Below are positions 45,196-57,566 of a stretch of 64,000 bases of DNA, one piece after another (position 1 is the stretch's first letter; the number at the start of each line of letters is the position of its first letter). The stretch is from Enterobacter quasihormaechei (GTDB taxonomy: Bacteria; Pseudomonadota; Gammaproteobacteria; Enterobacterales; Enterobacteriaceae), in assembly GCF_004331385.1 (NCBI RefSeq), contig NZ_SJON01000015.1, positions 1-64,000 of the forward strand, written 5' to 3'. Below the pieces are notes generated by a model that had not been told where the DNA came from, did no database searches, and saw nothing but the letters and a program-made list of their open reading frames with translations. A program made the translations under genes and the position numbers.

Positions 45196-45787
45196 AATCT
45201 GATAGACCGTCCCGAAGAAAGGGGACAAGCCTGCCATTTTTAGCCTCTGTCGGCGATGACCTGGATCAATCGCCCAGGACGGCCTTTACCTATTTGAATA
45301 AATAATCACGATTACCGAGATTTCATTCATCCACCACGTAATTACTTTTCCTTATGTTCTGATGGTTTTTTTCATTTATAGCGCCAGGACTGAAAAACAG
45401 TGATTTTATGCGGGTTCGAACACTGCACCAGATTATTATTCTGCCATAAATCCGCATTTCAGCATGCTGCATCAATAATACCGCTTTCATATAGTGAGTC
45501 AGATCACACTCCCCTGCACCTTCCTGACGCTTTACGTGGTTGTAAAATTAGTTAAATAACCAATAAAAACAAAAGGATAATTACGCTTTAGCACATTTTT
45601 TTATAAATAAGATTGCCATTTGACCTGTGTACTAATTCCCGATAAGTTGGAAATCCGCTGGAAGCTTTCTGGATGAGCGGCCTGCTCATCATATTTATGC
45701 AGTAATTGAGATTCCCTCTGAAGCAAGTCCTCAAACTTGTTTACCTGCGCGAAAGGATGAAAAAGAGGGCGAATGCGAGGTCCGCGT
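45196..45787. other. Non-coding regulatory region between yhcC and gltB
   Basis: About 590 AT-rich bases without a convincing gene. It should hold the yhcC promoter and the gltBD promoter with its regulatory sites (Lrp and others in E. coli). A CRP-like site at 45491-45510 is listed separately. I see no RNA gene or repeat in it; an 65-codon open frame on the minus strand (45601-45798) resembles nothing I know. Confidence 0.6.
45491..45510. promoter_or_regulatory. CRP-like binding site upstream of gltB
   Basis: ATAGTGAGTCAGATCACACT fits the CRP consensus TGTGA-N6-TCACA with one half-site perfect (TCACA) and the other AGTGA. It lies about 390 bases before the gltB start. The match is by eye only. 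Confidence 0.55.
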
Positions 45788-45931
45788 ATGAAACGCAAAC
45801 CCCGTCGCCATGCTCTTTCTGCGCCTGTGCGCCACGGTAAAGTTCAGTGGGAAGCCCGACGAGCCTGGGGAGGTTCACTGATATGTTGTACGATAAATCC
45901 CTTGAGAAGGATAACTGTGGTTTCGGCCTGA
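45788..45931 (+). CDS. Upstream open reading frame overlapping the gltB start
   Basis: A 47-codon frame starting [15 protein letters not shown] and ending inside gltB (TGA at 45929-45931). In E. coli a nearly identical N-terminus (as I recall, [15 protein letters not shown]) is in frame with gltB and was once annotated as part of it. Here it is out of frame with gltB, while the bases just before the gltB ATG still encode the E. coli-like leader residues in the gltB frame. Whether it is translated is unknown; it could be a leader peptide or a decayed extension. Confidence 0.4.
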   Translation: MKRKPRRHALSAPVRHGKVQWEARRAWGGSLICCTINPLRRITVVSA

Positions 45932-48900
45932 TCGCCCACATAGAAGGCGAACCTAGCCACAAGGTAGTGCGTACCGCTATTCACGCACTGGCCCGTATGC
46001 AGCACCGTGGCGCAATCCTTGCCGATGGTAAAACCGGCGACGGTTGCGGCCTGCTGCTGCAAAAACCGGATCGTTTCTTCCGCATCGTGGCGGAAGAGCG
46101 CGGCTGGCGTTTAGCCAAAAACTACGCTGTCGGCATGCTGTTCCTGAATCAGGATCCTGAAAAGGCTGCCGCCTCACGCCGCATCGTTGAAGAAGAACTT
46201 CAGCGCGAAACCCTGTCGATTGTCGGCTGGCGCGATGTGCCAACCAACGAAGGGGTACTCGGTGAAATCGCCCTCTCCTCGCTGCCTCGTATTGAGCAGA
46301 TTTTCGTTAACGCGCCTGCGGGCTGGCGTCCGCGCGATATGGAACGCCGTCTGTTTATCGCCCGTCGCCGCATTGAAAAACGTCTCCAGGACGATAAAGA
46401 GTTCTACGTCTGTAGCCTCTCTAACCTGGTGAACATCTATAAAGGTCTGTGTATGCCGGCTGACCTGCCGCGCTTCTACCTGGACCTGGCGGACCTGCGT
46501 CTGGAATCGGCCATTTGCCTGTTCCACCAGCGCTTCTCTACCAACACCGTACCACGCTGGCCGCTGGCTCAGCCGTTCCGCTACCTGGCGCACAACGGCG
46601 AGATCAACACCATCACCGGTAACCGCCAGTGGGCGCGTGCTCGTACCTATAAGTTCCAGACCCCGCTGATCCCTGACCTGCACGATGCCGCGCCGTTCGT
46701 GAACGAAACCGGCTCTGACTCCAGCTCCATGGACAACATGCTGGAACTGCTGCTGGCGGGCGGGATGGATATCGTGCGCGCCATGCGTCTGCTCGTGCCG
46801 CCGGCCTGGCAAAACAACCCGGATATGGATCCGGAGCTGCGCGCGTTCTTCGACTTTAACTCCATGCACATGGAGCCGTGGGACGGTCCGGCAGGTATCG
46901 TGATGTCCGACGGTCGCTTCGCTGCCTGTAACCTGGACCGTAACGGTCTGCGTCCGGCGCGCTACGTCATCACCAAAGACAAGCTCATCACCTGCGCCTC
47001 TGAAGTGGGGATCTGGGATTACCAGCCTGACGAAGTGGTCGAGAAAGGCCGCGTCGGTCCGGGCGAGCTGATGGTGATCGATACCCGCGGCGGCCGTATT
47101 CTGCACTCTGCGGAAACCGATAACGATCTGAAAAGCCGCCATCCGTATAAAGAGTGGATGGCGAAAAACGTCCGTCGCCTGGTGCCGTTCGAAGATCTGT
47201 CTGACGACGAAGTGGGCAGCCGCGAGATGGACGACGATACCCTCGCAAGCTTCCAGAAGCAGTTTAACTACAGCGCGGAAGAGCTGGACTCGGTTATTCG
47301 CGTGCTCGGCGAAAACGGCCAGGAAGCGGTCGGCTCGATGGGTGACGATACCCCGTTCGCCGTGCTCTCCAGCCAGCCGCGCATTATTTACGACTATTTC
47401 CGTCAGCAGTTTGCGCAGGTGACCAACCCGCCAATCGATCCGCTGCGTGAAGCCCACGTGATGTCGCTGGCCACCAGCATCGGCCGTGAGATGAACGTCT
47501 TCTGCGAAGCCGAAGGCCAGGCGCACCGTCTGACCTTTAAATCGCCGATCCTGCTGTACTCTGATTTTAAACAGCTCACCACCATGACCGAGGAGCACTA
47601 CCGCGCCGACACGCTCGATATCACCTTCGACGTGACCGAAACGAGCCTCGAAGAGACGGTGAATGCGCTGTGTGACAAAGCCGAGCAGATGGTGCGTAAC
47701 GGCACCGTTCTGCTGGTGCTGTCTGACCGTAACATTGCGAAAAACCGTCTGCCGGTGCCTGCGCCAATGGCGGTGGGGGCTATCCAGACGCGTCTGGTCG
47801 ACAAGAGCCTGCGCTGCGATGCGAACATCATTGTGGAAACCGCCAGCGCCCGCGATCCGCACCACTTTGCCGTGCTGTTAGGCTTTGGTGCGACGGCGAT
47901 CTATCCATACCTGGCATACGAAACGCTGGCCCGCCTGGTAGACACCCGCGCCATCGACAAAGATTACCGCACGGTGATGCTGAACTACCGTAACGGCATC
48001 AACAAAGGCCTGTACAAGATCATGTCCAAAATGGGCATCTCGACCATTGCCTCTTACCGCTGCTCGAAGCTGTTTGAAGCGGTCGGCCTGCACGACGACG
48101 TCGCCAACCTCTGCTTCCAGGGCGTGGTCAGCCGCATCGGCGGGGCCGGTTTTGCTGACTTCCAGCAGGATCTGGTGAACCTGTCGAAGCGCGCCTGGCT
48201 GGCACGTAAGCCGCTGGAACAGGGCGGCCTGCTGAAATACGTTCACGGCGGCGAATATCACGCCTACAACCCGGACGTGGTGCGCACGCTGCAACAGGCG
48301 GTACAGAGCGGCGAATATAGCGATTATCAGCAGTATGCCGAGCTGGTGAACAACCGTCCGGCAGCGACGCTGCGCGACCTTATTGCCCTCAATCCGGGCG
48401 ATGAAGCGGTCAGCGTTGACGAAGTTGAGCCTGCATCCGAGCTGTTCAAACGCTTCGATACCGCGGCGATGTCCATCGGCGCGCTGAGCCCGGAAGCGCA
48501 CGAAGCGCTGGCGGAAGCCATGAACAGCATCGGCGGCAACTCCAACTCCGGCGAGGGCGGTGAAGATCCGGCCCGTTACGGCACCAACAAAGTGTCGCGC
48601 ATCAAGCAGGTGGCGTCCGGCCGCTTTGGCGTAACCCCTGCCTACCTGGTTAACGCCGACGTGATCCAGATTAAGGTCGCTCAGGGTGCAAAACCGGGCG
48701 AAGGCGGTCAGTTGCCGGGTGATAAAGTCACCCCGTACATCGCCAAACTGCGCTACTCGGTGCCGGGCGTGACGCTGATTTCCCCGCCGCCGCACCACGA
48801 TATCTACTCTATCGAGGATCTGGCGCAGCTCATTTTCGACCTGAAGCAGGTCAACCCGAAAGCGATGATCTCCGTGAAGCTGGTTTCCGAGCCGGGCGTC

Positions 48901-50343
48901 GGCACCATCGCCACCGGCGTGGCGAAAGCCTATGCGGATCTGATCACCATTGCCGGCTACGACGGCGGCACCGGCGCAAGCCCGCTCTCCTCCGTGAAAT
49001 ACGCGGGCTGCCCGTGGGAGCTTGGCCTGGTGGAAACCCAGCAGGCGCTGGTGGCTAACGGTCTGCGTCACAAGATCCGTTTGCAGGTGGACGGCGGTCT
49101 GAAAACCGGCCTCGACATCATCAAAGCGGCGATTCTGGGTGCGGAAAGCTTCGGCTTCGGTACCAGCCCGATGGTTGCGCTCGGCTGTAAATACCTGCGT
49201 ATTTGCCACCTGAACAACTGCGCAACCGGCGTTGCAACCCAGGACGAGAAGCTGCGTAAGAATCACTATCACGGCCTGCCGTTCAAAGTGACCAACTACT
49301 TTGACTTCATCGCCCGTGAAACCCGCGAGCTGATGGCGCAGCTGGGCGTGAAGCGTCTGGTGGATCTGATTGGCCGTACCGACCTGCTGAAAGAGCTGGA
49401 AGGCTTCACCGCCAAGCAGCAGAAGCTGGAGCTGTCTAAGCTGCTGGAAACGGCTGAGCCGCATCCTGGCAAAGCGGTTTACTGCACCGAGAACAACCCG
49501 CCGTTCGACAACGGCGTGCTGAACGCGCAGCTGCTGCAACAGGCGAAGCCGTATGTGGACGAGAAGCAGAGCAAAACGTTCTGGTTTGATATCCGCAACA
49601 CCGACCGTTCTGTCGGCGCGTCCCTCTCCGGCTACATCGCGCAAACGCACGGTGACCAGGGGCTGGCATCGGATCCGATTACCGCGCACTTCAGCGGTAC
49701 CGCGGGCCAGAGCTTCGGCGTGTGGAACGCCGGCGGCGTTGAGTTATACCTGACCGGCGATGCCAACGACTACGTCGGCAAAGGCATGGCGGGCGGTCTG
49801 CTGGCGGTGCGTCCTCCGGTCGGTTCAGCCTTCCGCAGCCATGAAGCCAGCATCATCGGCAACACCTGTCTGTACGGTGCGACCGGCGGTCGTCTGTTTG
49901 CCGCGGGCCGTGCGGGCGAACGTTTTGCGGTGCGTAACTCCGGTGCCATCACCGTGGTGGAAGGCATCGGCGATAACGGCTGCGAATACATGACGGGCGG
50001 AATAGTGTGCGTCCTGGGTAAAACCGGCGTGAACTTTGGCGCCGGCATGACGGGCGGTTTTGCCTACGTGCTGGATGAAGACGGTGAGTTCCGCAAGCGC
50101 GTGAACCCGGAACTGGTGGAAGTGCTGGACGTTGATTCGCTGGCCATTCATGAAGAACACCTGCGCGGTTTGATTACCGAACACGTGCAGCATACCGGTT
50201 CTTCGCGCGGCGAAGAGATCCTGGCGAACTGGCCAGCGTTCTCTGCGAAATTCGCGCTGGTTAAGCCGAAGTCCAGCGATGTTAAAGCCCTGTTGGGTCA
50301 CCGTAGTCGTAGCGCAGCAGAGCTGCGCGTGCAGGCGCAGTAA
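45883..50343 (+). CDS. gltB: Glutamate synthase (NADPH) large subunit
   Basis: 1486 aa, as E. coli GltB. Transfers the amide of glutamine to 2-oxoglutarate, with GltD supplying electrons. An 11-residue propeptide ([11 protein letters not shown]) precedes the catalytic Cys of the class II glutaminase domain (CGFGLIAHI), followed by the central domain, the FMN-binding synthase domain ([30 protein letters not shown]), a 3Fe-4S cysteine cluster (CRICHLNNC-like, [14 protein letters not shown]) and the C-terminal beta-helix. The start at 45883 leaves the conserved propeptide; 12 further codons are open. Confidence 0.98.
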   Translation: MLYDKSLEKDNCGFGLIAHIEGEPSHKVVRTAIHALARMQHRGAILADGKTGDGCGLLLQKPDRFFRIVAEERGWRLAKNYAVGMLFLNQDPEKAAASRRIVEEELQRETLSIVGWRDVPTNEGVLGEIALSSLPRIEQIFVNAPAGWRPRDMERRLFIARRRIEKRLQDDKEFYVCSLSNLVNIYKGLCMPADLPRFYLDLADLRLESAICLFHQRFSTNTVPRWPLAQPFRYLAHNGEINTITGNRQWARARTYKFQTPLIPDLHDAAPFVNETGSDSSSMDNMLELLLAGGMDIVRAMRLLVPPAWQNNPDMDPELRAFFDFNSMHMEPWDGPAGIVMSDGRFAACNLDRNGLRPARYVITKDKLITCASEVGIWDYQPDEVVEKGRVGPGELMVIDTRGGRILHSAETDNDLKSRHPYKEWMAKNVRRLVPFEDLSDDEVGSREMDDDTLASFQKQFNYSAEELDSVIRVLGENGQEAVGSMGDDTPFAVLSSQPRIIYDYFRQQFAQVTNPPIDPLREAHVMSLATSIGREMNVFCEAEGQAHRLTFKSPILLYSDFKQLTTMTEEHYRADTLDITFDVTETSLEETVNALCDKAEQMVRNGTVLLVLSDRNIAKNRLPVPAPMAVGAIQTRLVDKSLRCDANIIVETASARDPHHFAVLLGFGATAIYPYLAYETLARLVDTRAIDKDYRTVMLNYRNGINKGLYKIMSKMGISTIASYRCSKLFEAVGLHDDVANLCFQGVVSRIGGAGFADFQQDLVNLSKRAWLARKPLEQGGLLKYVHGGEYHAYNPDVVRTLQQAVQSGEYSDYQQYAELVNNRPAATLRDLIALNPGDEAVSVDEVEPASELFKRFDTAAMSIGALSPEAHEALAEAMNSIGGNSNSGEGGEDPARYGTNKVSRIKQVASGRFGVTPAYLVNADVIQIKVAQGAKPGEGGQLPGDKVTPYIAKLRYSVPGVTLISPPPHHDIYSIEDLAQLIFDLKQVNPKAMISVKLVSEPGVGTIATGVAKAYADLITIAGYDGGTGASPLSSVKYAGCPWELGLVETQQALVANGLRHKIRLQVDGGLKTGLDIIKAAILGAESFGFGTSPMVALGCKYLRICHLNNCATGVATQDEKLRKNHYHGLPFKVTNYFDFIARETRELMAQLGVKRLVDLIGRTDLLKELEGFTAKQQKLELSKLLETAEPHPGKAVYCTENNPPFDNGVLNAQLLQQAKPYVDEKQSKTFWFDIRNTDRSVGASLSGYIAQTHGDQGLASDPITAHFSGTAGQSFGVWNAGGVELYLTGDANDYVGKGMAGGLLAVRPPVGSAFRSHEASIIGNTCLYGATGGRLFAAGRAGERFAVRNSGAITVVEGIGDNGCEYMTGGIVCVLGKTGVNFGAGMTGGFAYVLDEDGEFRKRVNPELVEVLDVDSLAIHEEHLRGLITEHVQHTGSSRGEEILANWPAFSAKFALVKPKSSDVKALLGHRSRSAAELRVQAQ

Positions 50344-51771
<1,428 letters not shown>

Positions 51772-51780
51772 GCCCCTCTG

Positions 51781-51826
51781 ACTCCCCGGCAGAAGCATAA
51801 CGCCGAACGCCGGGGAGTCTGTTTTC
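51781..51826 (+). terminator. Terminator of gltBD
   Basis: ACTCCCCGGC (51781) pairs with GCCGGGGAGT (51809-51819), with a 19-base loop region, followed by CTGTTTTC. It separates gltBD from the codBA promoter. Confidence 0.85.
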
Positions 51827-51883
51827 AGTAACCTACCCTTAGTCAACGATACCCTCTACCCCTAAAAAGCAGCGTAAATCCCG

Positions 51884-51921
51884 ACGTAAACGTTTGCATT
51901 GTCGAAAAAAATGTATATTAT
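51884..51921 (+). promoter_or_regulatory. PurR operator and promoter of codBA
   Basis: ACGTAAACGTTTGCAT (51884-51899) matches the PurR operator consensus ACGCAAACGTTTGCGT at 14 of 16 positions. It overlaps a possible -35 (TTGCAT, 51894-51899), with -10 TATTAT at 51916-51921 after a 16-base spacer. In E. coli codBA is repressed by PurR with hypoxanthine or guanine and activated by Nac, so the same purine control is expected here. Confidence 0.85.
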
Positions 51922-51957
51922 GCGGCGGATTTTTTGGCCAAAATTCAAGGAGGCGTT

Positions 51958-53208
51958 GTGTCGCAAGATAACAATTATAGCCAGGGCCCCGTTCCTCTGG
52001 CGGCGCGGAAAGGCGTGGTTCCACTCACTTTTGTGATGTTAGGGTTAACGTTTTTTTCCGCCAGTATGTGGACCGGAGGCACGCTCGGTACCGGTCTTTC
52101 CTATAATGATTTCTTCCTCGCAGTTCTCTTCGGCAATCTCCTCCTCGGTATTTACACTGCTTTTCTTGGTTACATTGGCGCGAAAACCGGCCTCTCAACC
52201 CATCTTCTTGCGCGTTACTCGTTCGGTATAAAAGGGTCCTGGCTTCCCTCCATGCTTTTAGGCGGTACGCAGGTAGGATGGTTTGGCGTCGGCGTAGCGA
52301 TGTTTGCCATCCCGGTGAGTAAAGCCACGGGCATCGACGTGAACATCCTGATTGCGGTTTCCGGCTTGTTGATGACGTTGACCATTTTTTTTGGCATCTC
52401 GGCACTGACGATTTTATCCATCATCGCCGTACCCGCTATCGTCATCCTGGGTAGCTACTCCGTCTGGCTGGCGGTGGACGGCGTGGGAGGATTGGACCAC
52501 CTCAAATCCATTGTGCCGCAGACGCCGCTCAACTTTTCCAGCGCGCTGGCGCTGGTTGTAGGTTCGTTTATCAGCGCAGGCACGCTGACCGCCGACTTCG
52601 TCCGCTTTGGCCGCAATGCCAAAGGGGCCGTTCTGGTGGCGATGGTGGCATTTTTCCTTGGCAACTCGCTGATGTTTATCTTCGGTGCGGCAGGCGCTGC
52701 CGCCGTAGGACAGGCCGATATTTCTGACGTGATGATCGCCCAGGGACTGCTGCTGCCGGCGATTGTCGTTCTCGGCCTGAATATCTGGACCACCAATGAC
52801 AACGCGCTGTACGCCTCTGGTCTGGGTTTCGCCAATATTACTGGCCTTTCCAGCCGTACGCTGTCGGTGATGAATGGCATTATCGGTACGCTGTGCGCGC
52901 TGTGGCTATACAACAACTTCGTTGGCTGGCTGACCTTTTTGTCGGCAGCGATTCCGCCGATTGGCGGGGTGATTATCGCCGACTATCTGATTAATCGCCG
53001 CCGCTATGCCAGCTTCGACCACGCAAAATTTGTGTCCGTTAACTGGATTGCCATTTTCTCGGTCGCCCTGGGTGTTGCTGCCGGGCACTACATTCCGGGA
53101 ATTGTCCCCGTTAACGCAGTATTGGGTGGCGTCTTCAGCTATTTGGTGTTAAACCCATTCGCCAAACGTACCCTTGCTAATCCTTCGGAGGCTTCCCATG
53201 CAGAATAA
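51958..53208 (+). CDS. codB: Cytosine permease CodB
   Basis: 416 aa (E. coli 419). NCS1-family transporter with 12 predicted helices; the signatures [18 protein letters not shown] and [15 protein letters not shown] are intact. It starts with GTG at 51958, chosen because AAGGAGG sits seven bases upstream and [13 protein letters not shown] aligns with the E. coli start. It overlaps codA by 11 bp. Confidence 0.96.
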   Translation: MSQDNNYSQGPVPLAARKGVVPLTFVMLGLTFFSASMWTGGTLGTGLSYNDFFLAVLFGNLLLGIYTAFLGYIGAKTGLSTHLLARYSFGIKGSWLPSMLLGGTQVGWFGVGVAMFAIPVSKATGIDVNILIAVSGLLMTLTIFFGISALTILSIIAVPAIVILGSYSVWLAVDGVGGLDHLKSIVPQTPLNFSSALALVVGSFISAGTLTADFVRFGRNAKGAVLVAMVAFFLGNSLMFIFGAAGAAAVGQADISDVMIAQGLLLPAIVVLGLNIWTTNDNALYASGLGFANITGLSSRTLSVMNGIIGTLCALWLYNNFVGWLTFLSAAIPPIGGVIIADYLINRRRYASFDHAKFVSVNWIAIFSVALGVAAGHYIPGIVPVNAVLGGVFSYLVLNPFAKRTLANPSEASHAE

Positions 53209-54478
53209 TTCCCTCACTATCCGTCAGGCCCGTTTGCAGGGGCAGGAAGCTTTATGGCAGATCACGATTGAGAACGGACGCTTCAGCCGTATCGATCCTC
53301 AGGAAACCGCCTCTGCGCCAGTCGGTCAGGTGCTGGACGCCGAATGCGGGCTGGTTATCCCTCCTTTCATCGAACCGCATATCCATCTGGATACAACGCA
53401 AACGGCGGGTGAACCGAACTGGAATCAGTCAGGCACCCTTTTCGAGGGAATCGAGCGCTGGGCCGAACGTAAGGCGATGCTCACCCACGAAGACGTTAAA
53501 ACCCGCGCGATGCAGACCCTGAAGTGGCAGATCGCCAACGGCATTCAGTACGTACGTACACACGTTGACGTCTCGGACCCCACGCTTACGGCACTGAAAG
53601 CCATGCTGGAGGTGAAGCAGGAAGTCGCTCCGTGGGTCGATATGCAAATTGTGGCATTCCCGCAGGAAGGCATTCTTTCTTATCCGAACGGAGAAGCACT
53701 GCTTGAGGAAGCTGTACGTTTAGGGGCGGATGTCATCGGCGCAATCCCCCACTTTGAATTTACGCGTGAATATGGCGTGGAGTCGCTGCATAAAACGTTT
53801 TCTTTGGCCAGAAAGTATGACCGCCTGATCGATGTCCACTGTGATGAAATTGATGATGAGCAGTCGCGCTTCGTTGAAACCGTTGCCGCCCTGGCACATC
53901 GTGACGGAATGGGTTCGCGCGTGACCGCCAGCCATACCACGGCGATGCACTCCTATAATGGCGCGTATACGTCCCGGCTGTTTCGCCTGTTAAAAATGTC
54001 AGGCATTAACTTCGTGGCAAACCCGCTGGTTAACACGCATTTGCAGGGCCGTTTCGATACCTACCCCAAACGCCGCGGCATCACGCGCGTCAAAGAGATG
54101 CTGGAAGCGGAGATCAACGTCTGCTTTGGTCATGACGACGTTTTCGATCCGTGGTATCCGCTGGGAACCGCGAATATGCTTCAGGTTCTGCATATGGGGC
54201 TGCACGTCTGCCAACTGATGGGCTACGGGCAAATAAACGATGGGCTTAACCTGATCACTACCCACAGCGCGAAAACGCTCAATTTGCAGGACTATGGCGT
54301 GCGCGTTGGGAATTCAGCAAACCTGGTGATCCTTCCGGCAGAGAATGGGTTTGATGCCGTTCGTCGCCAGACGCCGGCACGATACTCTGTTCGCCACGGC
54401 AAGGTGATTGCCGAGACGGTGCCCAGCCAGACCACCGTGCACCTGACGCAGCCGGAAGCGGTGACGTTTAAGCGCTAA
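53198..54478 (+). CDS. codA: Cytosine deaminase CodA
   Basis: 426 aa (E. coli 427). Amidohydrolase-fold metalloenzyme converting cytosine to uracil; it also activates 5-fluorocytosine. Metal ligands PHIHLDTTQ (near residue 60), [25 protein letters not shown] and GHDDVFDPW are present. The start at 53198 has GGAG upstream. In E. coli codBA lies near lac; in Salmonella, as I recall, it follows gltD as here. Confidence 0.97.
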   Translation: MQNNSLTIRQARLQGQEALWQITIENGRFSRIDPQETASAPVGQVLDAECGLVIPPFIEPHIHLDTTQTAGEPNWNQSGTLFEGIERWAERKAMLTHEDVKTRAMQTLKWQIANGIQYVRTHVDVSDPTLTALKAMLEVKQEVAPWVDMQIVAFPQEGILSYPNGEALLEEAVRLGADVIGAIPHFEFTREYGVESLHKTFSLARKYDRLIDVHCDEIDDEQSRFVETVAALAHRDGMGSRVTASHTTAMHSYNGAYTSRLFRLLKMSGINFVANPLVNTHLQGRFDTYPKRRGITRVKEMLEAEINVCFGHDDVFDPWYPLGTANMLQVLHMGLHVCQLMGYGQINDGLNLITTHSAKTLNLQDYGVRVGNSANLVILPAENGFDAVRRQTPARYSVRHGKVIAETVPSQTTVHLTQPEAVTFKR

Positions 54479-54542
54479 TTCTGGGTTGGAAACCGCGTGG
54501 CAAACGTCATCGCGTACATAAAGATATCCTCACGGCGGAGCT

Positions 54543-54562
54543 AACGGCCTGCCGTTTTTTCC
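54543..54562 (+). terminator. Terminator of codBA
   Basis: AACGG-CCTG-CCGTT followed by six T, 64 bases past the codA stop. The stem is short (5 bp) but the U run is good. Confidence 0.65.
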
Positions 54563-54568
54563 AGCAGA

Positions 54569-54871
54569 TTAACTTTTGCTTTTGGCTAAAGCGCTTTTAT
54601 CGCCGCCAAACGGGACGGCTCCGCTGAAAGGTTTACCGTCGATGGCGTCGTGGGTTCGAATCGCCTCCGGCCGCAGCCAGCGCTGAACGCGGGACGGCAT
54701 ATCCAGCCCAATCAGCAGGACCACCACAAAGGTCAGGCCGAAGGAGAGCGAGCCCAGGGCTGTGCCCAGCGCCATATTCTGCGACAGCAGCGCGCCAATC
54801 ACCGGGGCGATCGCCCCGCCCAGCGCCCCGACGTTATAGGTAAAGCCCAGACCCGCCGCACGCTGGTCGGT
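54569..54871 (-). pseudogene. nanT: nanT remnant (C-terminal fifth of the sialic acid transporter)
   Basis: The minus strand encodes about 100 residues matching the end of E. coli NanT (496 aa) from [19 protein letters not shown] to the C-terminus ([16 protein letters not shown] and [15 protein letters not shown]), with its own stop. The homology begins abruptly at 54871; the first ~395 residues and the rest of the nan operon (nanR, nanA, nanE, nanK) are missing. Orientation is as in E. coli, next to sspB. An ATG at 54913 gives a 114-codon open frame, but a two-helix fragment cannot be a working transporter. Confidence 0.85.
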
Positions 54872-54952
54872 TTCATTGCAGTCCGGTGCCATTGAAGGAA
54901 AACGCTGCATCATAGCACAGGAAATTAGAGGGGGCGAAAAGGGGCAAAAAGC

Positions 54953-54977
54953 AAAACAGGCCCGTCGGGCCTGTTTG
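54953..54977 (-). terminator. Terminator of sspAB
   Basis: ACAGGCCC-GAC-GGGCCTGT on the minus strand, followed by TTTGCTTTTTGCC, 2 bases past the sspB stop. The sequence is symmetric enough to act both ways. Confidence 0.88.
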
Positions 54978-54978
54978 T

Positions 54979-55479
54979 TTATTTCACAACGCGCAGTGCG
55001 GGACGACCACCGCGCGGTGGCGGTTCATCATCCGGACCCTCGTCGTCGTCCTGACGATCGGGCTTGTCGCCATCAATCACCGACATGACCGGGTCGCTTT
55101 CGCGTTCATCGGATGCGTCATCGTCATTCAGGCTGGCGACCTCTTCATCATAAGCCGCTTCCGGCTCGAACATGGTGCCTGCACCGTTTTCTCGGGCATA
55201 GATAGCCAGAACCGCAGCCAGCGGAACGGAAACCTGACGCGGGACGCCGCCGAAACGCGCATTAAAGCGCACTTCGTCGTTAGCCAGCTCCAGATTACCC
55301 ACTGCACGTGGCGCAATATTCAGTACAATCTGTCCGTCACGTGCGTATTCCATTGGAACCTGCACGCCCGGCAACGTCACATCCACAACCAGGTGCGGCG
55401 TGAGCTGGTTATCCAGCAGCCATTCATAGAAGGCGCGCAGCAGATACGGACGGCGTGGGGTAAGTTGTGACATTTCCAC
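54979..55479 (-). CDS. sspB: ClpXP protease specificity-enhancing factor SspB
   Basis: 166 aa. Binds ssrA-tagged proteins and RseA fragments and delivers them to ClpXP. A conserved dimeric substrate-binding domain (residues 1-110), a variable acidic linker, and the ClpX-docking tail [11 protein letters not shown] choose the GTG at 55479: GAGG lies nine bases before it, whereas it is only three from the ATG at 55485 that overlaps sspA, and the residue aligns with the E. coli start. Confidence 0.94.
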   Translation of the reverse strand: MEMSQLTPRRPYLLRAFYEWLLDNQLTPHLVVDVTLPGVQVPMEYARDGQIVLNIAPRAVGNLELANDEVRFNARFGGVPRQVSVPLAAVLAIYARENGAGTMFEPEAAYDEEVASLNDDDASDERESDPVMSVIDGDKPDRQDDDEGPDDEPPPRGGRPALRVVK

Positions 55480-55484
55480 AGTCA

Positions 55485-56123
55485 TTAGCCTCGGCCGAGA
55501 CGCATTTCGCGCTCCGGTTCAGTTAAGGATGCCAGGAAAGAGTCGCGCTCAAAGACGCGCGTCATGTAGCCTTTCAGCTCTTTCGCGCCCGGGCCGCTGA
55601 ACTCCACGCCCAGGGTTGGCAGACGCCACAGCAACGGCGCCAGGTAGCAATCTACCAGGCTGAACTCGTCGCTCAGGAAGAACGGTTTTTGACCAAATAC
55701 CGGCGCAATCGCCAGCAGCTCTTCACGCAGCTGTTTACGCGCAGCATCTGCTTCTGAAGAGGAACCGTTGACGATAACGTTCATCAGCGTGTACCAGTCT
55801 TTCTCGATACGCTGCATGTACAGGCGGCTTTCACCACGCGCAACAGGATAAACAGGCATCAGTGGCGGATGCGGGAAACGCTCATCCAGGTATTCCATAA
55901 TGATACGGGATTCCCACAGGGTCAGCTCGCGATCCACCAGCGTCGGTACGCTTTGGCTCGGGTTGAGATCGATCAGATCCTGAGGCGGGTTATCCTTTTC
56001 CACATGCTCGATCTCAAAACTGACACCCTTCTCGGCCAGCACGATACGAACCTGATGGCTATAAATGTCAGTAGGACCAGAAAACAGCGTCATTACCGAA
56101 CGTTTGTTGGCAGCGACAGCCAT
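55485..56123 (-). CDS. sspA: Stringent starvation protein A
   Basis: 212 aa, as in E. coli. GST-fold, RNA-polymerase-associated protein required for phage P1 late transcription and acid tolerance. N-terminal thioredoxin-like domain (about 10-85) and helical C-domain with SDEFSLVDCYLAPLLWRL. Co-transcribed with sspB; the promoter is in 56124-56375. Confidence 0.97.
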   Translation of the reverse strand: MAVAANKRSVMTLFSGPTDIYSHQVRIVLAEKGVSFEIEHVEKDNPPQDLIDLNPSQSVPTLVDRELTLWESRIIMEYLDERFPHPPLMPVYPVARGESRLYMQRIEKDWYTLMNVIVNGSSSEADAARKQLREELLAIAPVFGQKPFFLSDEFSLVDCYLAPLLWRLPTLGVEFSGPGAKELKGYMTRVFERDSFLASLTEPEREMRLGRG

Positions 56124-56430
56124 GAAAACCTCCAGGTATATTCAGAATTTTTACTGCTACCGGCCCAACGGGGCCAGCCAGATGAAGTATCGCCCATCCC
56201 AGAGAAGACACATTGTTCAAGAATCGAACAAAAATCGAGTATTCACCGATATTTGGGCAGAAAATTGGATGATAGTTTACCAGATTTTGATGGCTTTGTG
56301 GTGAGGGGATGCCGGAAATGTGGAAAAAGAGAAGATATATGAAATGTTACTGTGGATAACCTGCGCATTATCCATAAAAAAACCCGCCGAAGCGGGTTTT
56401 TCGCCAATCGTTCTGCGTAAGCAGAATGGA
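56124..56430. other. Spacer between sspA and rpsI
   Basis: About 300 bases. It holds the sspA promoter and leader (AT-rich, 56124-56370) and the rpsI terminator near 56380. I see no gene or RNA in it. Confidence 0.6.
56376..56403 (-). terminator. Terminator of rplM-rpsI
   Basis: AACCCGC-TTCG-GCGGGTT with a UUCG-type tetraloop, followed by seven T on the minus strand, 27 bases past the rpsI stop. Confidence 0.92.
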
Positions 56431-56826
<396 letters not shown>

Positions 56827-56838
56827 CTATAATCCCGA

Positions 56839-57354
<516 letters not shown>

Positions 57355-57503
57355 CTACCCCTTCGAATAGCACATGCCGACACATAGAAAGTTTCGGGAA
57401 AAAAACCTTCTCGTAACGTGGGGTCGCAAGATTATAGAGAAGTTGAGGTCAAAGATCGACCCTTAAATGTGATTTGGAATGGGTTTTTCGAGACGGTGGA
57501 AAA

Positions 57504-57537
57504 TGCCGGGTGGCGGCTGCGCCTAACCCGGCTTACA
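57504..57537. repeat. REP-like element upstream of rplM
   Basis: GCCGGGTGGCGGCTGCGCCTAACCCGGC, a slightly diverged member of the same family. It lies between the zapE stop and the rplM promoter region, just after zapE. Confidence 0.8.
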
Positions 57538-57566
57538 TGGTTCCCGTCTCAAGGAGAGGGTAGCAT

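Noticed and set aside
45601-45798. 65-codon minus-strand open frame upstream of gltB
   Set aside because: No recognisable similarity or ribosome-binding site, and it overlaps the expected gltBD promoter region.
46174-49689. Two long open frames (563 and 603 codons) antisense to gltB
   Set aside because: Shadows of codon bias in gltB. Arg/His/Val-rich translations without domains, and no ribosome-binding site or promoter for them.
54569-54913. Small intact membrane protein gene instead of a pseudogene
   Set aside because: The sequence matches only the last fifth of NanT and has no upstream ribosome-binding site that I can see; a remnant is simpler.
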